Counted from the first letter of the stretch, positions 45,000 to 58,122 are shown. The stretch: 64,000 nt of DNA from Ptychodera flava (GCF_041260155.1 NC_091944.1:11535272-11599271); one strand, 5' to 3'. Notes: generated from the sequence alone by a model not told the origin. Program-made: numbers and translations.

Positions 45000-46225
45000 T
45001 TAAGAGCGAAATAGTGTCCGAATTTTTAAGATACCAGGGGTTCTTATCTGTTTTTGGAATGGGCGAAATGATACCCCTGCGTTGTAAAATTGAAAAGTGA
45101 TTTTAGCTATGACTGAATTCAGGGCATGGACACAAACTGTCAGAGATCCCATTCCAAAAGACCTTGTAAAAGTCTGATGGAATGCCGTCTGTTCCAGGTA
45201 AACGACCGTTTTCAATTGATTTGAGGGCCAACAACGACTCGTTCTTGTCTATGCCTCTCACGAGGACTTAACTTTGGAATATCAACATCTTCCGGTAGAA
45301 AGCCGTCAATAACTGCAGTATCACAGGTGTTAAAATTGTTAAGAGTGGAATATAAATTTTATATTTGTAATTGTGGTTGAATCAGTTATAGGGGACCCGT
45401 CGTGCATAATCAGCTTTGAAATCTATAATTACGTTTTTCGAGTGAAAAAAATATCTAGAACCCTTCTCACCATGTTCACAGTACCTAGCTTATGTAATCG
45501 TCGTTCCTTTTGTATGTATGCCAATTAATTTCTCACGTTGAGAAAGCTTCTCAGATAACTCCGTTTCAATTTGCTCATTTCTTATCTTATCTATATCTAA
45601 AATGTCCGTGGCATGTTCTAGGGTGAAAAGTAAAGTCCGTTCTTTACGCTTTTTCCTGGCAGCATACTGAATTGTCCCAGTACGTGCATTACACTCGATC
45701 ATTTCCCCTAACAGCCGCTCAGATACATCTAGATTATTTGTATAAGTGCCCTTCGTTTCTTGGATGCAAGCATTGATGAGGATTTAGGTAGGTTGAATCC
45801 ACTAAGACAAAATAGAGCAATTTATTTTCCAGAAACCTGAACTACGTTTAGCCTTGTCCAATGTTATAAAAATAGCAACAAGAGAATGATCTGAACGATA
45901 ACCTGGACCAATATATTTACTTTGACAGTTTGACAAGAGGAAAAATTTAATCTACAGTGCACAGGGGGGTTCTTTTGCTTCCATGTTTATCTATGAGTGT
46001 TGGGATGAAAAACGCCCTGTACGTTAGCCAAATCAAACATTTCTGATTTTTAACGGACGATGCCCCGACAACGGAAGTGCGTGAACGGCCTTCCGCCTGT
46101 CTTACCACTGTACTGAGAACATTCTGTAGAAACTGAAATCCCCCTCCTGGGATGAGTTCAGCGTCGTTAAAGTTATTTTGAATATTTTCAAAAAGTGATT
46201 CAAAAAACGAGGTATATTTGAAAAT
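45000..46225 (-). mobile_element. LINE fragment: endonuclease end, linker and RT start, L1/Tx1-like
   Basis: Read on the minus strand, the segment near 45860-46180 resembles the C-terminal half of a LINE endonuclease: NDAELIPGGGF in the place of a GDFN-type box, and later an SDH-like GPGYRSDHSL context when frames are followed. It is followed by a charged linker (ARKKRKERTLLFTLEHA, 45490-45702). Near 45000-45250 comes an RT start resembling LPGTDGIPSDFYKVFW and a degraded ISLLN-type box. Several frames are needed, so it is heavily decayed and truncated at both ends. It is absent from the parallel position in the 48-51 kb copy. The clade call is by eye. Confidence 0.55.
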
Positions 46226-46320
46226 ATCCATTTTCAAAAAAAATGAAAACGAATACGTTTGTATAAAGACATATTGTTGAAAGACTTCATTACTATTCTT
46301 CAATACTAGTCACGGTACTC

Positions 46321-47274
46321 TTACAGTCCAATATCAATGCCTGAAACACACATGGTCTGGTCATCAGCAAACATATTCAAATTTCCAGAATTGAGACAAA
46401 GTGGAAGATCATTAATAAACATCAGGAATAAGAGTGGGCCTAAAATAGAACCTTGAGGAACTCCACTTGCCATCGGCATAACAGCAGAGTGTGCTCCCAT
46501 GTACGTGACGAATTGTCTACGTCCTGAAAGGTATGAAGGGAACCACTTTAGTGATATTTCGGAAAGCCTGTACATAGAAACTTTTGTAAGCAATATTTCA
46601 TGGTCAACGAGATCGAAGGCTTTACATAAATCTAAATACATAACACCACTGTATAAACCCTCATCCATATTCTGTAACAGCTGATCAGTAAACTTGAGTA
46701 AAGCGATGTGACAAGAGTGATGTTTTCTGAAACCTGACTGTGAATCGACAATAAGTTTGTATGACTGCAAGAAATTATAAAGATTAATATATACATGCTT
46801 TTCCAGGATTTTAGAAAGAACTGGTAAAAGGGAAATAGGTCTATAGTTGTTAACATCGGGCTTAGTTCTTCCCCTATGTATTGGGATAACCTTGACACTT
46901 TTAAAACAATCAGGAAATACACTACTGTTGATATACGTATTAAATATATCGGTAAAAGATTTTGCAACACAAGTGACACCAAACTGCAAAAGCTTTGGAA
47001 AAATATTATCGCTACCAGCTGATTTAAATTCATTCAATAAAGAAAGCTGCTCTTCAACAAAATTAACGGAAATCGCAGGGATGTGAAAATCGACCATGTT
47101 ACCACCAGTTTGAGAAATAACCCAATCGCCAATAAGACTAAAATCAGGTGTTGGACTAAGGGAATGGCGATACTTGGGAACAATACCAGTAAAGTGAGTA
47201 TTAAATGCCTAGGCAATATTCTTATGCGTAGTAAATGTATTTCCCTCATACTGAATGAAAGGGCTTGTTGTTGC
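46321..47274 (-). mobile_element. LINE reverse transcriptase fragment, CR1/L2/Jockey-like
   Basis: The minus strand encodes a reverse transcriptase core with YRPISLLPVLSKILEK, DLCKAFDLVDHEILL, SGVPQGSILGPLLFLMFINDLPL and the catalytic box MFADDQT, the order expected for RT blocks of the Jockey superfamily. The upstream part (NTFTTHKNIA then AFNTHFTGI) is in the same frame but interrupted by one TAG at 47209-47211. The element stops just after the FADD box, so the thumb and 3' end are missing. Host-like sequence resumes at about 46320, where 46228-46320 resembles 51488-51590. It is a dead fragment; the exact clade is not resolved. Confidence 0.8.
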
Positions 47275-47463
47275 GTTATTGTCATTTTCGATTCCTGCAA
47301 TTGCTAATCTTTTGATATTGATATTTTTATCAAAGTTGTATTTTCTGACAAAGAAAGAAATACTTTTCTCCCAGATTTCTTTTACATATTTACACTCAAA
47401 TAAGATGTGTTCAAGTGTTTCTTCTCGGCCACAAATATGGCATATAGAAACTTTGATATACAT
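47275..47463 (-). mobile_element. LINE C-terminal zinc-finger fragment, L1/Tx1-like
   Basis: The minus strand reads CHICGREETLEHILFEC followed by KEIWEKS, the Cys-Cys-His-Cys motif found after the reverse transcriptase in L1/Tx1-type LINEs (zf-RVT-like). It fuses in frame at about 47275 to the start of the CR1-like fragment, which belongs to another LINE type, so the join is by insertion or rearrangement and not a natural domain order. Confidence 0.6.
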
Positions 47464-47504
47464 GTATTAATAGCGCCCCCAGTGGTGATTTTACAAAATT
47501 CGAA

Positions 47505-48378
47505 GGCCCGTATACCGAGATTATGACAGCACCTTTTGTCTCAGAATTACAAACGTAGCCAAAGAGCTATTTCTACTTACACTGCGACCAAACCTGTTTT
47601 TCTGTATCTAAAAGACGATTTGACTAATTTGGGATAATTGGATGGTGCAATAATGTTGGTTCAATCTCCGAATGTACGCTCATCTGCTTTTCTGTTTTTG
47701 CAATACACTTGTTTTTATGGGTAATTTGTAATATTGCAACTTTCCAACTATAGGGCACGTAACAATTTGATAAATTTGAACAATTTAATGATCCAATTCT
47801 CCCTAATTAGTTCCAACCATGTTACCACTAAATTAATTTAATTTTGTGAATGTGCAGTTGTTGTTTGAACTCCAGAGGAGAATGTTCGATATGTCCCTAA
47901 CTGCTCTACAAAAATTTTCCCAAAACTACCTTTTGTTGACAAGACCTAACGCTGGCTGAAGTCGGGGGCCAGCTTCGCCGGCTAACACATCGGCTACTGA
48001 CGGTTTTTTTCCTTTCTACTCTTCCTCTTTAATCCTTTGACTGTACTTGTGAACACCACTTTTTTCTCAGGAAATTAATTAACCCATACGTTATGCAGAG
48101 GACGCCCGCACTGGTCGCAAACCACGATACGGAGAGACCAAGTGTGGATATGATAGCGCCGCTACAGACAATGAAACGCGGCCAGTTCTTACCAATGCTG
48201 GCAATTCCTGCAGCTAATAATCCTGACAAGGAAAATTATGTTCACAGAAACAATCGTTAGACTAGCATTATAAAAATTAATCTCTTTAATAATACTAGAT
48301 CCCATTCGACAGCCCCCGTTCTGCAACAGAAAATAGCTTCACAGTGAATACTGCTGAAATGGCTTCCTCTAAATCAGC
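47505..48378 (-). pseudogene. Inverted copy of the unit 4 exon 3 region
   Basis: On the minus strand, 48080-48229 reads GLLAAGIASIGKNWPRF and on to SAGVLCITYGL, a near copy of unit 4 exon 3. The flanks also match unit 4 introns 2 and 3: reverse complements near 47550-47600 correspond to about 39555-39640, and those near 48370 to about 38692. The whole block is thus an inverted copy of about 38690-39650. The exon's donor region is altered and no other exon lies nearby in this orientation, so it cannot make a transporter alone. Confidence 0.75.
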
Positions 48379-51300
48379 CTCAAACAGCCAATATCCTCAA
48401 CGTTGTTCAGAATGAAACAAAAATTCACACAATGGTCACACTGAAGTCAAAAGAGTCTATGAAATTGAAGATACAAAAGACAAAGTTTAACGTCCGGCAC
48501 TTCAGAGGGCTCAGTCAGCACCAGAGTATTTAGCAGCTAACTGGTAGTATAGGGTGCCTGTGAGATAACAGAATTTCAGTCAAAACATGACGTAGATAAT
48601 CGTAAGAGTTTTCCTTTTGAGGAAATGAGGGTGGAAGATTATTTCCACTGTCACTGACTGAAACTGTGCTCAAAAATATTCAGACGTAATATATCTATCT
48701 AAAAGAACTTATTATGAAAGTTTTATCGACATCGTGTTATAAACCTGGTGTATTTTTACCTACCCGTTACCGGAACGAGACCATGCTGCAACGGCCAAAC
48801 TTCTTTCCAAAGGTCAAGAGGTTGGCCGTTGAAACGTGATCAAGTTCAATGTTTAACTTATTCAAAGAGAAACTTTTGGGCATACTAGGAGACTTACTCT
48901 GTTGAATGAATGGGCTGTTTTTCGTGTACAAAATATAAAAACCTCACAAAATAATACAGCTGTAGAGTTGTTTCCAGGCTTGATGGAAACTGTTTATCAA
49001 TGACGCCGCATAATCTCTAGGATTGTTTTCAGAAACGTCGTCCACAAGTTACTAAGATCAAAATTCAACATTGTAAAATCCTTCTTTTAGGTTTTCCTGA
49101 CCAATTTAAATTCTCTCACCATCCGATCACATTAATTTACTGTTGCAAGGCACTTAATTGTAACATTTATTGTCCCCTTATGATTAGAAAAAAAAGACTG
49201 ATAGTAAAATGTACACTTAATTTCACTTTTTACTAAATATTGCTGAGGAAGACAATGACGAAAAATAAAACATTCATTTGTGAACCTTAGTTAACAGTTT
49301 TCTTATCAATTGAACTTTTTTTGTAAGCTTATTTACATGTGACAGGAATGACGAGCAAACATTCACATTTATATTGTATTGGTAGCATTTCTGCCTTTTG
49401 CGTTTCGTAAATATAAAGAGAGATAGCAAATGAGCATGCGCACTTCTATTTATTTATTGAGACTTACGGCCTCTGTGCAAGGGGCGAATTACCCAGAATG
49501 CATTTATCAAATATAGTCAATTACCTATAACATCACATTTATAGAATAATTCAAAATAAAAAAATTAGCAATACGTATATTTGAAACCTTATACTGTATC
49601 TTCGAAATGTCTTATGTTCCTTGTATCAGCCTTCCCCTGACGGCACTAGATCATGTTCATTATCATATGGTATGAATACGTCATTACAATTACGATTATC
49701 ATCTTGAGCGGTAAGCTTCTGTTAAAAACCTTGATTTGGATAATTTGGTCCTAAACTCGTCCCTCTTCGGACTGTCCTGAGACCCTGCCGCCCCTTCCAG
49801 CAATTGACTCGACCATCTGTTGACATAGAACAACAGTGATTACAGAATTCAACATTTGATAGACAAATTATGGCTCTATTGGTCAGATTCGGTCATCTGC
49901 TTATTCCCTTTATTGACCACAACGGCCTTCATTGTGCACTTGGACAAGAAGGATTACAATTATTTTGTTGCTGCCTTTACTTCGGCGTGATTCGTTGTGG
50001 TTATGATGGTGCAAGTCATATCCTTTTTCTCAGAAACAATCGTCACGTGATCATCAGATCAAACGCCGATTTGATGCACCGTCAACCAGTAATCAAGAAA
50101 TGGATAGTCAATGATTGAAAGCGTGACAACGCTCCAGTCCACAAATCCAAACACTAAACGGATGGTGTGTCATAATTTACAACCTAAGAATGAATCTTAT
50201 AACCGCTAATCTAAGTGTGTGTGTAGTCCCACCCGATGCCTGAACGCAGTTTGTTACTTGCGCATAAGTATAACCAAAGGACACCGAGCAAAAGTCCTAA
50301 GCTGGATACCATTAGAATCAAACAACATGGAACAACAGAGATTTCACAACAATTGTAAAATATGCGATCCATAATCTCAATATTGGACCAATTTTATCGC
50401 TTCTCAGAGTACTGACAGATTTGTAATGTTATATTTTCACGCAGTTGCAAAGCACCATAAACATCAACGGTACATTTCTTGAAGCATGTCAGACCATGTA
50501 GATAAACTAAGTTATTTTCATTGACAACTTTTAAGGGTACACTTATTGTGAAACACGTCGGTACTGGTAGCTTTATTATTACAAATTCTACTTTCGCAAC
50601 CTTTTACTTTATCCTTTAAGACAACCCTCTATGCTTATAATCTGTCCCAAAAGTAAACAGTAATTTAGATCTGGAAATTTTCACAACAAACACTTACTTT
50701 GATAGTTCAAATTCAAAAAAAAACGTGACATCCAGTTCGTCATACTGTCCCATGGTACTAAAGGGAATGGCCAATGAGAGAATTAGTGGCACGCAAGAAC
50801 ATGATATCTATTAATGTTTGAACAAATCTATCCCACCCTGGCGTTCTGACATTCCTGGAGTACTAGGGACGCCTGAGAAAGAAAGTCTGCCCATGCATAG
50901 TCACATTTAATCCTCTTCACCAAACGCATATACGTCCCGCCAAACGATCTTTATAACAACCTTCGAATTACCCGAAGCTAACAACGGTACCAATAAGGGT
51001 CCCCGAAGACCTGCAAAACGAACTAACTGAAGAAGATACATGGTTGAACAGATCAAATGTACCTCTAGACACGAACAAACCAAAGACCAGGTAAAAGGCA
51101 TTTTTTCTCCTTTGCTTCAATTATGCTTCTCTAAAGTTGGCTCTTTTCCTATGAATCATCAAAACGTATTTGTAAACACTGCGTTTATGCACCATTTACC
51201 GCGATTTCAGTGTTGTTTCGGGTACAACTCACGGGAAAAAGCTCTGTTCACCAATCAACTCTTTACCTATAGCGTCCGACGTCTTAGGCATCAATTTTCT

Positions 51301-51475
51301 TAATTTTGACCATATGATGAATTCAGGGACCGTAAATCCGAGGACATGAATAAATGGATAGAGAGGTCGATGTTTTTACAATTGTTTGTGCAACCGTGTG
51401 CAACTACCTCCTGAACTGTTAAAACTGCAATAAAACATACTGGGAACATAACCTTAACTTTACTTCCACGGTACA
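48378..51475 (+). pseudogene. Direct copy of unit 4 tail, 3' flank and orphan first exon, decayed
   Basis: This block parallels 41605-44845 over about 3.1 kb. It starts inside the exon 5 tail (the stretch coding NILNVV and the QSAPEYL-like end), with a frame-breaking change and a stop in the middle of the tail. It continues through the 3' flank and ends with a copy of the orphan first exon at about 50965-51090. That exon copy has lost its ATG (a TTAC-type sequence at the site) and gains a stop in the old frame, although the donor AG/GTAAAAG and the CCAAT box (50771) survive. The left edge abuts the inverted exon 3 copy, so the junction at about 48378 is a complex rearrangement point. Confidence 0.7.
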
Positions 51476-52920
51476 TTTTAAAATCTCCATTTTCAACAGA
51501 CATAAAAATGAATATTATGTCAAGACTTATTGTTCAAAGGCTTTAATACTATTCTCAATACAATTCTTCAATACTCTCACAGAACCTTAACGGCTACTCC
51601 GCAAGCTATTTGGATCGTACATGCGCCCAACAGTTGAGCCTAGCTTCTTTTAACGGGCCGTTACTATGTTTTGCGGGTTCGATTTTTTATCTATGCTGTA
51701 TACCGCCAGACCACTTTTACGAAATAGACTTTGCATTAACATGATTAAATGTTTTGGTAATCATGACATTATGACCGACTTGAAAGTCATCAGGACTTGT
51801 CTTTTGACCTAAGAAAAGGCATGTTTGGATGACGACACGTTATCTCTTCTGTAATGAAAACGTAAATCACAATTAAGAGACGATTTATTGATGAAGAATC
51901 ACAGTAATGAGCATAAATGTGGTTCAAGTCTGTGATTTGTTAATGTTTGATTGGAGTGAACGTGACGATTTTTGTCATGATTTTTTCTTGTGAAACGCGT
52001 GAGTGCAGTGGGCGAGATGAACGGGGTGAACGCTATACAGGAGAGTTTCACTAACTCACTACTGCGCAGACTCAAAGGTAACGCATTCAATCGCTGGGAA
52101 AACCTGGCCAGGGCTGCCAAATTCGGAATAGGTTTGTACGAAATAGGAGAGACACAAGAGAAACTATTATACATGATTTTAATTTTTAAAAATTCATCGA
52201 CTTGAACCAAGTCTATAATGAGCATTACATTTATCAAATCGTCACATTATTCGCTCTACCGTATTCCTAAATTTAGCCGGAACTAACTTTTGTCGGATAA
52301 TGAGCCAATCGATATGTCAGTCTCTGAGTAAACGTATCTTGTCATCTTAGAATGCGAATTAAACAGAGCGTAGAAAAATTCAAACACCAAAGAGGTGACA
52401 AAATGTCTGCTATAAACAATAGTTATTTAATGCCTGCAAATAAATACAACACCCTAATGCAAAATAACAAAAGTTGACTTTTTTCAGTCTAACATATATC
52501 GACGAATCCCTCTCGCTCAGCATTGAAAGTTCACCCGAGATCAAGTGCACAGCGAAAAGATTCACACGGTGTTTAATAGAACCTCATGACAAGTATTAAT
52601 GGCATAAGCTAAAAGTAATTGTAAATACTTAAAAACTCTTCAGTTCAGAGTCTTTGACGTCTTAAAATATTATCTGTATTGTCTCTATGTCTTTATTTTT
52701 ACTAAAAGCCCTTGTACGGTGATTGACCATGGCTTGTCAATGCCGGCAAACATGGTGCTCAATGCATTTCTGCAAGGTGGTAATAATGAGAAAATAGAAA
52801 GTTGTAGTTGTCACTCTACAGGCTGTTTCATTCGTCTGGATCAATCATTCGTCTGCATCGTGATGATTTCTTAGCGCATGAAACACCCTGTAGATGACAA
52901 CAACAGATTCCTTGATTCTC

Positions 52921-53000
<80 letters not shown>

Positions 53001-53006
53001 CGAGCG

Positions 53007-53066
<60 letters not shown>
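52921..53066. repeat. (GA)n microsatellite upstream of unit 6
   Basis: About 146 bp of GA with a central GAGCGAGCGAGC interruption. Confidence 0.9.
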
Positions 53067-53067
<1 letters not shown>

Positions 53068-53677
53068 CACATGATCACCAGACCAACTACCGATTTTATG
53101 TGATATCATTTAAAACTTGAGCCTGATAAATTTTGGATGTGTACTCTTCTGGTCCAAACCTAAACGCAGTCTGTCTCATGCAACATGGTACAAACCAAGG
53201 CTGCCGAGCATAATCCCCCGGAACATTTCATTTGATCAAATGTCAATGTGGGCCGAGATTCAACAAAGATTGTGAACTATTTAATCAATCTTATCGTTGT
53301 GGGCCAGCATCGATCCCTTCATTCTTGCAGCATACCAATTTTCCATTTACATGCGGTACAAGTAGCAATACTGCATTGATATAAATGACGGTACCTTTCT
53401 TGTTTTTATGTCATGATATGTAGATCATCTAGGTTCAGTTTTTCCACACAAATCTGAATGTGAAACATCTTGATACTACTAATGCCTTTATTATTGCAAA
53501 AATAACCTTTCAACTTGTTGCATAGTCCTTTGTGACAACCAATCTGTCCCCTTGTAAACCGCATTTGAAAGTGTACGACGCACAAACACCTTAGCTGCGA
53601 ATATAGCTCTTTTTTAGACAAGACGGTATCCTATTCGTCAATAAATACTTATACACGTTTCAGTATACCTGAGGGAT

Positions 53678-53873
53678 GACCGATGAGATTTCTTTTACAA
53701 AAATATTTCATTTACGTAAGTACGTTGTTCAAACAAAAGAAAAATCCCTAGTGTTCTCACATTCCAATAGTGAACAGGACTTGAGAAAGGAAAATCTGGC
53801 CACAGATAGCCACACCAATCCACCTTACCAGACGCACAGCAAACAATATTTGCGACAACCATCTGCCTGCAAA
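53678..53873 (+). promoter_or_regulatory. Promoter/5' UTR block of unit 6
   Basis: GACCGATGAGAT replaces the CCAAT box with CCGAT. It is followed by CATTTACGTAAGTA, CCCTAGTGTTCTCACATTCC and TTTGCGACAACC, shared with unit 7. Confidence 0.5.
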
Positions 53874-56800
53874 ATGAATCAAGAACCTCCAATCGACATG
53901 GACGAAATTGAGGGTCAAACGGCTCCAGACGCTCAAGATCAACTGTTGACAGAACAACAATCAAAGGACTCTGATAAGAGGTAAGATTCAATTGTTCTCC
54001 TTTGCGTTTAATATGCTTTTGTAGATGAATGGGTTCTTGCTGGTGAACAATATGATACAATTGCTTTCATTTCTTCGTATTTTACCATACAAATTGGCCA
54101 CTTTCGTACCACGATTTAAGTGTTGTTCGGAGAAAACAGAATCAACTCTTCTCCGACAGCGTCTAACGTAGCCAGGCATTCACTTTTATTCTATTTCACC
54201 GGACAATCACCAGGGCAATAATTATGTGGTATAATTTGACTGTATGAGAAGTAGACGCTTTATGTTTGTGAAATCATCTGTAACTAAGGAACTACTATAA
54301 TGTCTTGATTTTCATTTCTAAACATTGGTGGGTGAACTCTCGGACCTCAATTTATAGGGTATGAATTAACTGTATTTGCGATTCTATGAGCAATCGAAAC
54401 CGAATTACCTATAGAACTATTACAATGTGATGATTTCCAAGCCTTACAGACACTCAAATGAGCACGGCACAGTACAGCAGCTTCTATTGAAGTTTCATGC
54501 ACTTTCCAATAAAAACATGTGTCATACACCCGCCAATAAAAATACCAAAGCACACAGTGGCAAGATGTACAAAGTTGTACTTTCACGGGGAAGTAGCCTA
54601 TTCATGCCGGGTCTCATCTATCAATTGCTGCATAATGAGTAAAATGACAGTGTTACTTACGCGAAGAAATGCGACCACTATACATGATCAACATCAAAGC
54701 CGAATTATCTAGTATGGCTCCACTTTCTTGTTTTAAGGGTTCTCTGTACTGCATATGTCATAAAAAGTAGTGAACAATTAGCTTGGCAAAAAAAAAGGCC
54801 AGACAGGTTAGACAAAAATAATCAAGATATTTTCAATGTAAAACGCACTGAAACGATCGGGACTTTACCTGTGCCAGCCTACTTGTTCAGTGTCCGCGTA
54901 TGAAAACAACCCTTGCAAAATGTAATATATTTGAATTGCACAGAAAATCCTAGTGTCAACAATACAATATTGCGGCTAAATTGCAAAAATCCGAGATCAA
55001 TGCTTACCACTGTGCATGCCAGAATTACGTGATCAGCAGTCCAACATACGATATGATGCATGCCATCACGTTTTTCCGTTGGATTTTACTTATATACATT
55101 TCTCCATTTTATTTCACTGGAGACCTGACATACCAAAAAGCTTGGCGATCATGAAGAACATAATTACTATATCGAACTTCTTTGTTGCGATGTTTGGAGT
55201 AGGGCTGAATTACGGCATTTGGTGGACACTGGACGACTTGAAGACATTCTACGATGATTATAACTTCTGTCAAGATGGCAAAGATATAAGATGGATAGTT
55301 TACATAAATATTTTCATAACATTTGTCATTGGTAGGTATTATTTGAACTCCTCAATCGATCAACTTTAAAACATTCTGATTCATTAACTGCTACTCAATG
55401 ACAAAGGCCATGGAAACCCCACCCCAGCAGTTTTCGTTACCATAATAATGCCATAATCTAGAGATCAATGATTTCTGTTGTGGTGTGAAGACCTTGTAAA
55501 TGCGGAGTGGAAACAACGGGTTTATCGTCGGCGTTCGCATTAGCACTGTATTCACGTTATTTTAACAACAGGTAACAGGAATGACTAGAACTTTCTTCAA
55601 TCGAGGTTAACTAAATCGTTGTACCAAAAGAAGATCTTACGTTTTATTTGAATAGTTTCTCTCCACCACTTTTACAGGTTTGGTTACCGCAAAATTTACG
55701 GATATCGAAAATAAACGTCATCATTATTTGGTCTGTATCGGCGGTGTCATATCGATGTCTGGCCTCTTTTCCTCCCAATATGCAGGTGACGTCAACATGC
55801 TCTATGTAACGTATGGATTCATAACAGGTACGAATTTCATAGTTTATGACTGAAACTTGAATTCCGTGTTACTACGTTAAAACTCTTTTTTATAGTCAAA
55901 TTCATATATCATATCTCGTAATTCTCTTTTGATTGATGTTGAAAGATTTATGTGCTATTAATTAATATTGTGCGATACCGTCTCTCGTCCAGAAAGTTGA
56001 CATTGGGAATAAATTGTGTCGGATGTTAGCTGATAATGTCACAAATAAACAATTCTCTGTTTCATCTTAGGTATTGGATTTGGACTGATGCTTCCACCTA
56101 GCTTGGGTTCGATCCTCAAATATTTCAACGGATTGGCGATGGAAGCAGCTCTTGCTGTAGCTTTTATGGTAGCCAGCTTTTGCTTGTTATTCGTGCCACC
56201 TTTATTTGAGTACGTCAAAGAATTGTATGGGAAGAGAAGCATGTTTGCCATTCTTGCGTGTCTATATGGCCAGTTAACATGTGTTCTGCTCTTCCTATCT
56301 CTTCTATTCCTAATGAAGCTTCCTCAGTGTGATAAATTAAAGAAACAAACAAAGAAAGATAAACAAGGAAACAAAGAGAAATGCTTGGACTTTTCTTTGC
56401 TGACAGAACCTATGATATTCGACATGGTAATTGCTGCGCTTTTGATCGGTGTGGGTCAAAACATCGTTGTTCTACATCTAAAGCAGGTCGCAACGGAAAA
56501 GGGGGCAAGTGAAAGAGATCTGCAATTGTCATCCATCTGTTACGGAAGCGCCATGATATTTGGATATTTATGCTTCATAATAATTCTCCAAGATGCAATG
56601 AAGGGAAAGAAGATAACACCATGATTATAAATCTTCGGAAATTCGGTGTGTCCCTTATTGCAGTCGGTGTTGCCGTCATCTGTAGCGTTCAAACTAATTC
56701 GTTTGCCGCATTTATTGGAATTAATATCATCAGTGCTGCTGGGAGCGGTTTTTACCTGCCCTTGATGTTCGTTCTTCTCAAAGCTTTTCACGATGAATGT

Positions 56801-57524
56801 AACCGGAAAGAAGACAATGGAAACCAGGGACAAACTAAGACTGAGATCGAGGCCCTTAGAAATTGCAAGGAACAAGACGATGAGAACCAGCGACAAACTG
56901 AGACTGATATCGAGGTTCTTAGATTTATTCTCCCAGCATTCGGAATAGGAGCCCTCATTGGACTACCCGTTGGAGGTAATCGTAAATTTCATATTTTGGT
57001 TTCTCTAAAATCGCTTTACCCCGTCTGTAGTTTTGTTTAGTTCTAATTTTTTGCTAATGTTACAATTTAAGGATGATAAAATGTTAACATATTAGATCGA
57101 GTTACTTTGTTGTCTGGTATCACATGATTTTCCGTAATACTCGAAAAAGAATTGTACTATAAGAATATATTTCCGAACTCGTCAGTTGTATAAAACATTC
57201 GTATCCTTTCCGTTCGGGACTGGACGTTCTAAATTCCATTCCTGAATAGTTAAGTTTTAAGCGTTTAGAGATTTATTCAAAAGATTGATGTGAATAATTT
57301 CGTGCTAATTATTTCATGGTTTTCAACCTCTCATTGCAGACATACTGAATACAACCTTCGGTAATGGCAGCAGCTACTATCTTGCTGGCGTAACATTAAT
57401 TTTAGCATGCCCTATTGTTCTGGTGAGAGGCCATCTCAAACCGTCCAATGGGGATCGCAAAGTGACAACTAAAAACCAAGAACTAGATGTTACACAGCCA
57501 GAATCTTCATCCCCAGATGATTAG
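53874..57524 (+). CDS. Unit 6: SLC16/MCT-like transporter with one frameshift in exon 4
   Basis: Exons are 53874-53980, 55123-55331, 55678-55827, 56071-56975 and 57340-57524. The nominal product is about 518 residues. Exon 1 reads MNQEPPIDMDEIEGQTAPD and ends in phase 2 (AAG AG/GTAAGA). Exon 2 uses an acceptor CTGGAG/A and encodes TM1 (SNFFVAMFGVGLNYGIWW). Exon 3 ends YVTYGFITG. Exon 4 opens GIGFGLMLPPSLGSILKYF. Exon 4 is 905 nt instead of a multiple of three, and the frame changes near 56570-56580 (LCF before, NNSPRCNEGKEDN after), consistent with one lost base in the TM8-9 loop. This is either a young pseudogene or a sequence error. The TM10-11 loop holds a tandem duplication of about 21 residues (NQGQTKTEIEALRN and NQRQTETDIEVLRF). 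Exon 5 gives TM12 (YYLAGVTLILACPIVLV) and a short tail ending SSSPDD. An AATAAA lies at 58117. Confidence 0.7.
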
Positions 57525-58116
57525 GCGAAAAGCTAAGCATTAAGGTGACTGCCCTAGACCGAGAAGGATTAAAGCTGCCCCGGCAGTTCATAAAGGCTTG
57601 AAGAATAGTAAGCTCAAAGACTGTGAACTTTTAGCAAATAGGGATGGCGCCAATGGTTGTGTACTTCATGTACATCAGTTTTTACTAATGTCTATAATTG
57701 ATATACTTCAAGTAATTAAAACATTGCTGTACAACAATATCCCGGTAAAACGAATACAGTTTTCACTCATAAACTCTCATAACGAGTACCCCTTTGCTTT
57801 CCTATGCATTGAAAATATGACAATGTTAAGCGGGAAACCCTTATCTAAAATTGCAGTCGACGACCCTGCAATTACATTTTTCGGGTTAGTATTAGGATTA
57901 GTCGTAATGACGTATTTAACTGGTTTATAAAATTTGTATTGTACTTATGAGGTCTTTCATGATCTGATTACTGCTTTCGTTTCATTGGAAAATGCAGCAT
58001 TTTTCACCAAACATATGAAATATGACGATTCTAATTCAATGTCATTTATGTTGAGTCAAATAAATATTTTCTCAAATATATGTGAAACTCTAATTTGTGT
58101 TTCATTCCAAATTTGA

Positions 58117-58122
58117 AATAAA
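58117..58122 (+). terminator. Possible poly(A) signal, unit 6
   Basis: AATAAA about 590 bp after the unit 6 stop. Confidence 0.35.

Noticed and set aside
51990-52205. Frame reading SLLRRLKGNAFNRWENLARAA
   Set aside because: Looks exon-like but has no partner exons, and the antisense frame is equally long.
57598-57930. 110-codon frame after unit 6
   Set aside because: No family and lies in the likely 3' UTR; a chance AT-rich frame is the simpler reading.
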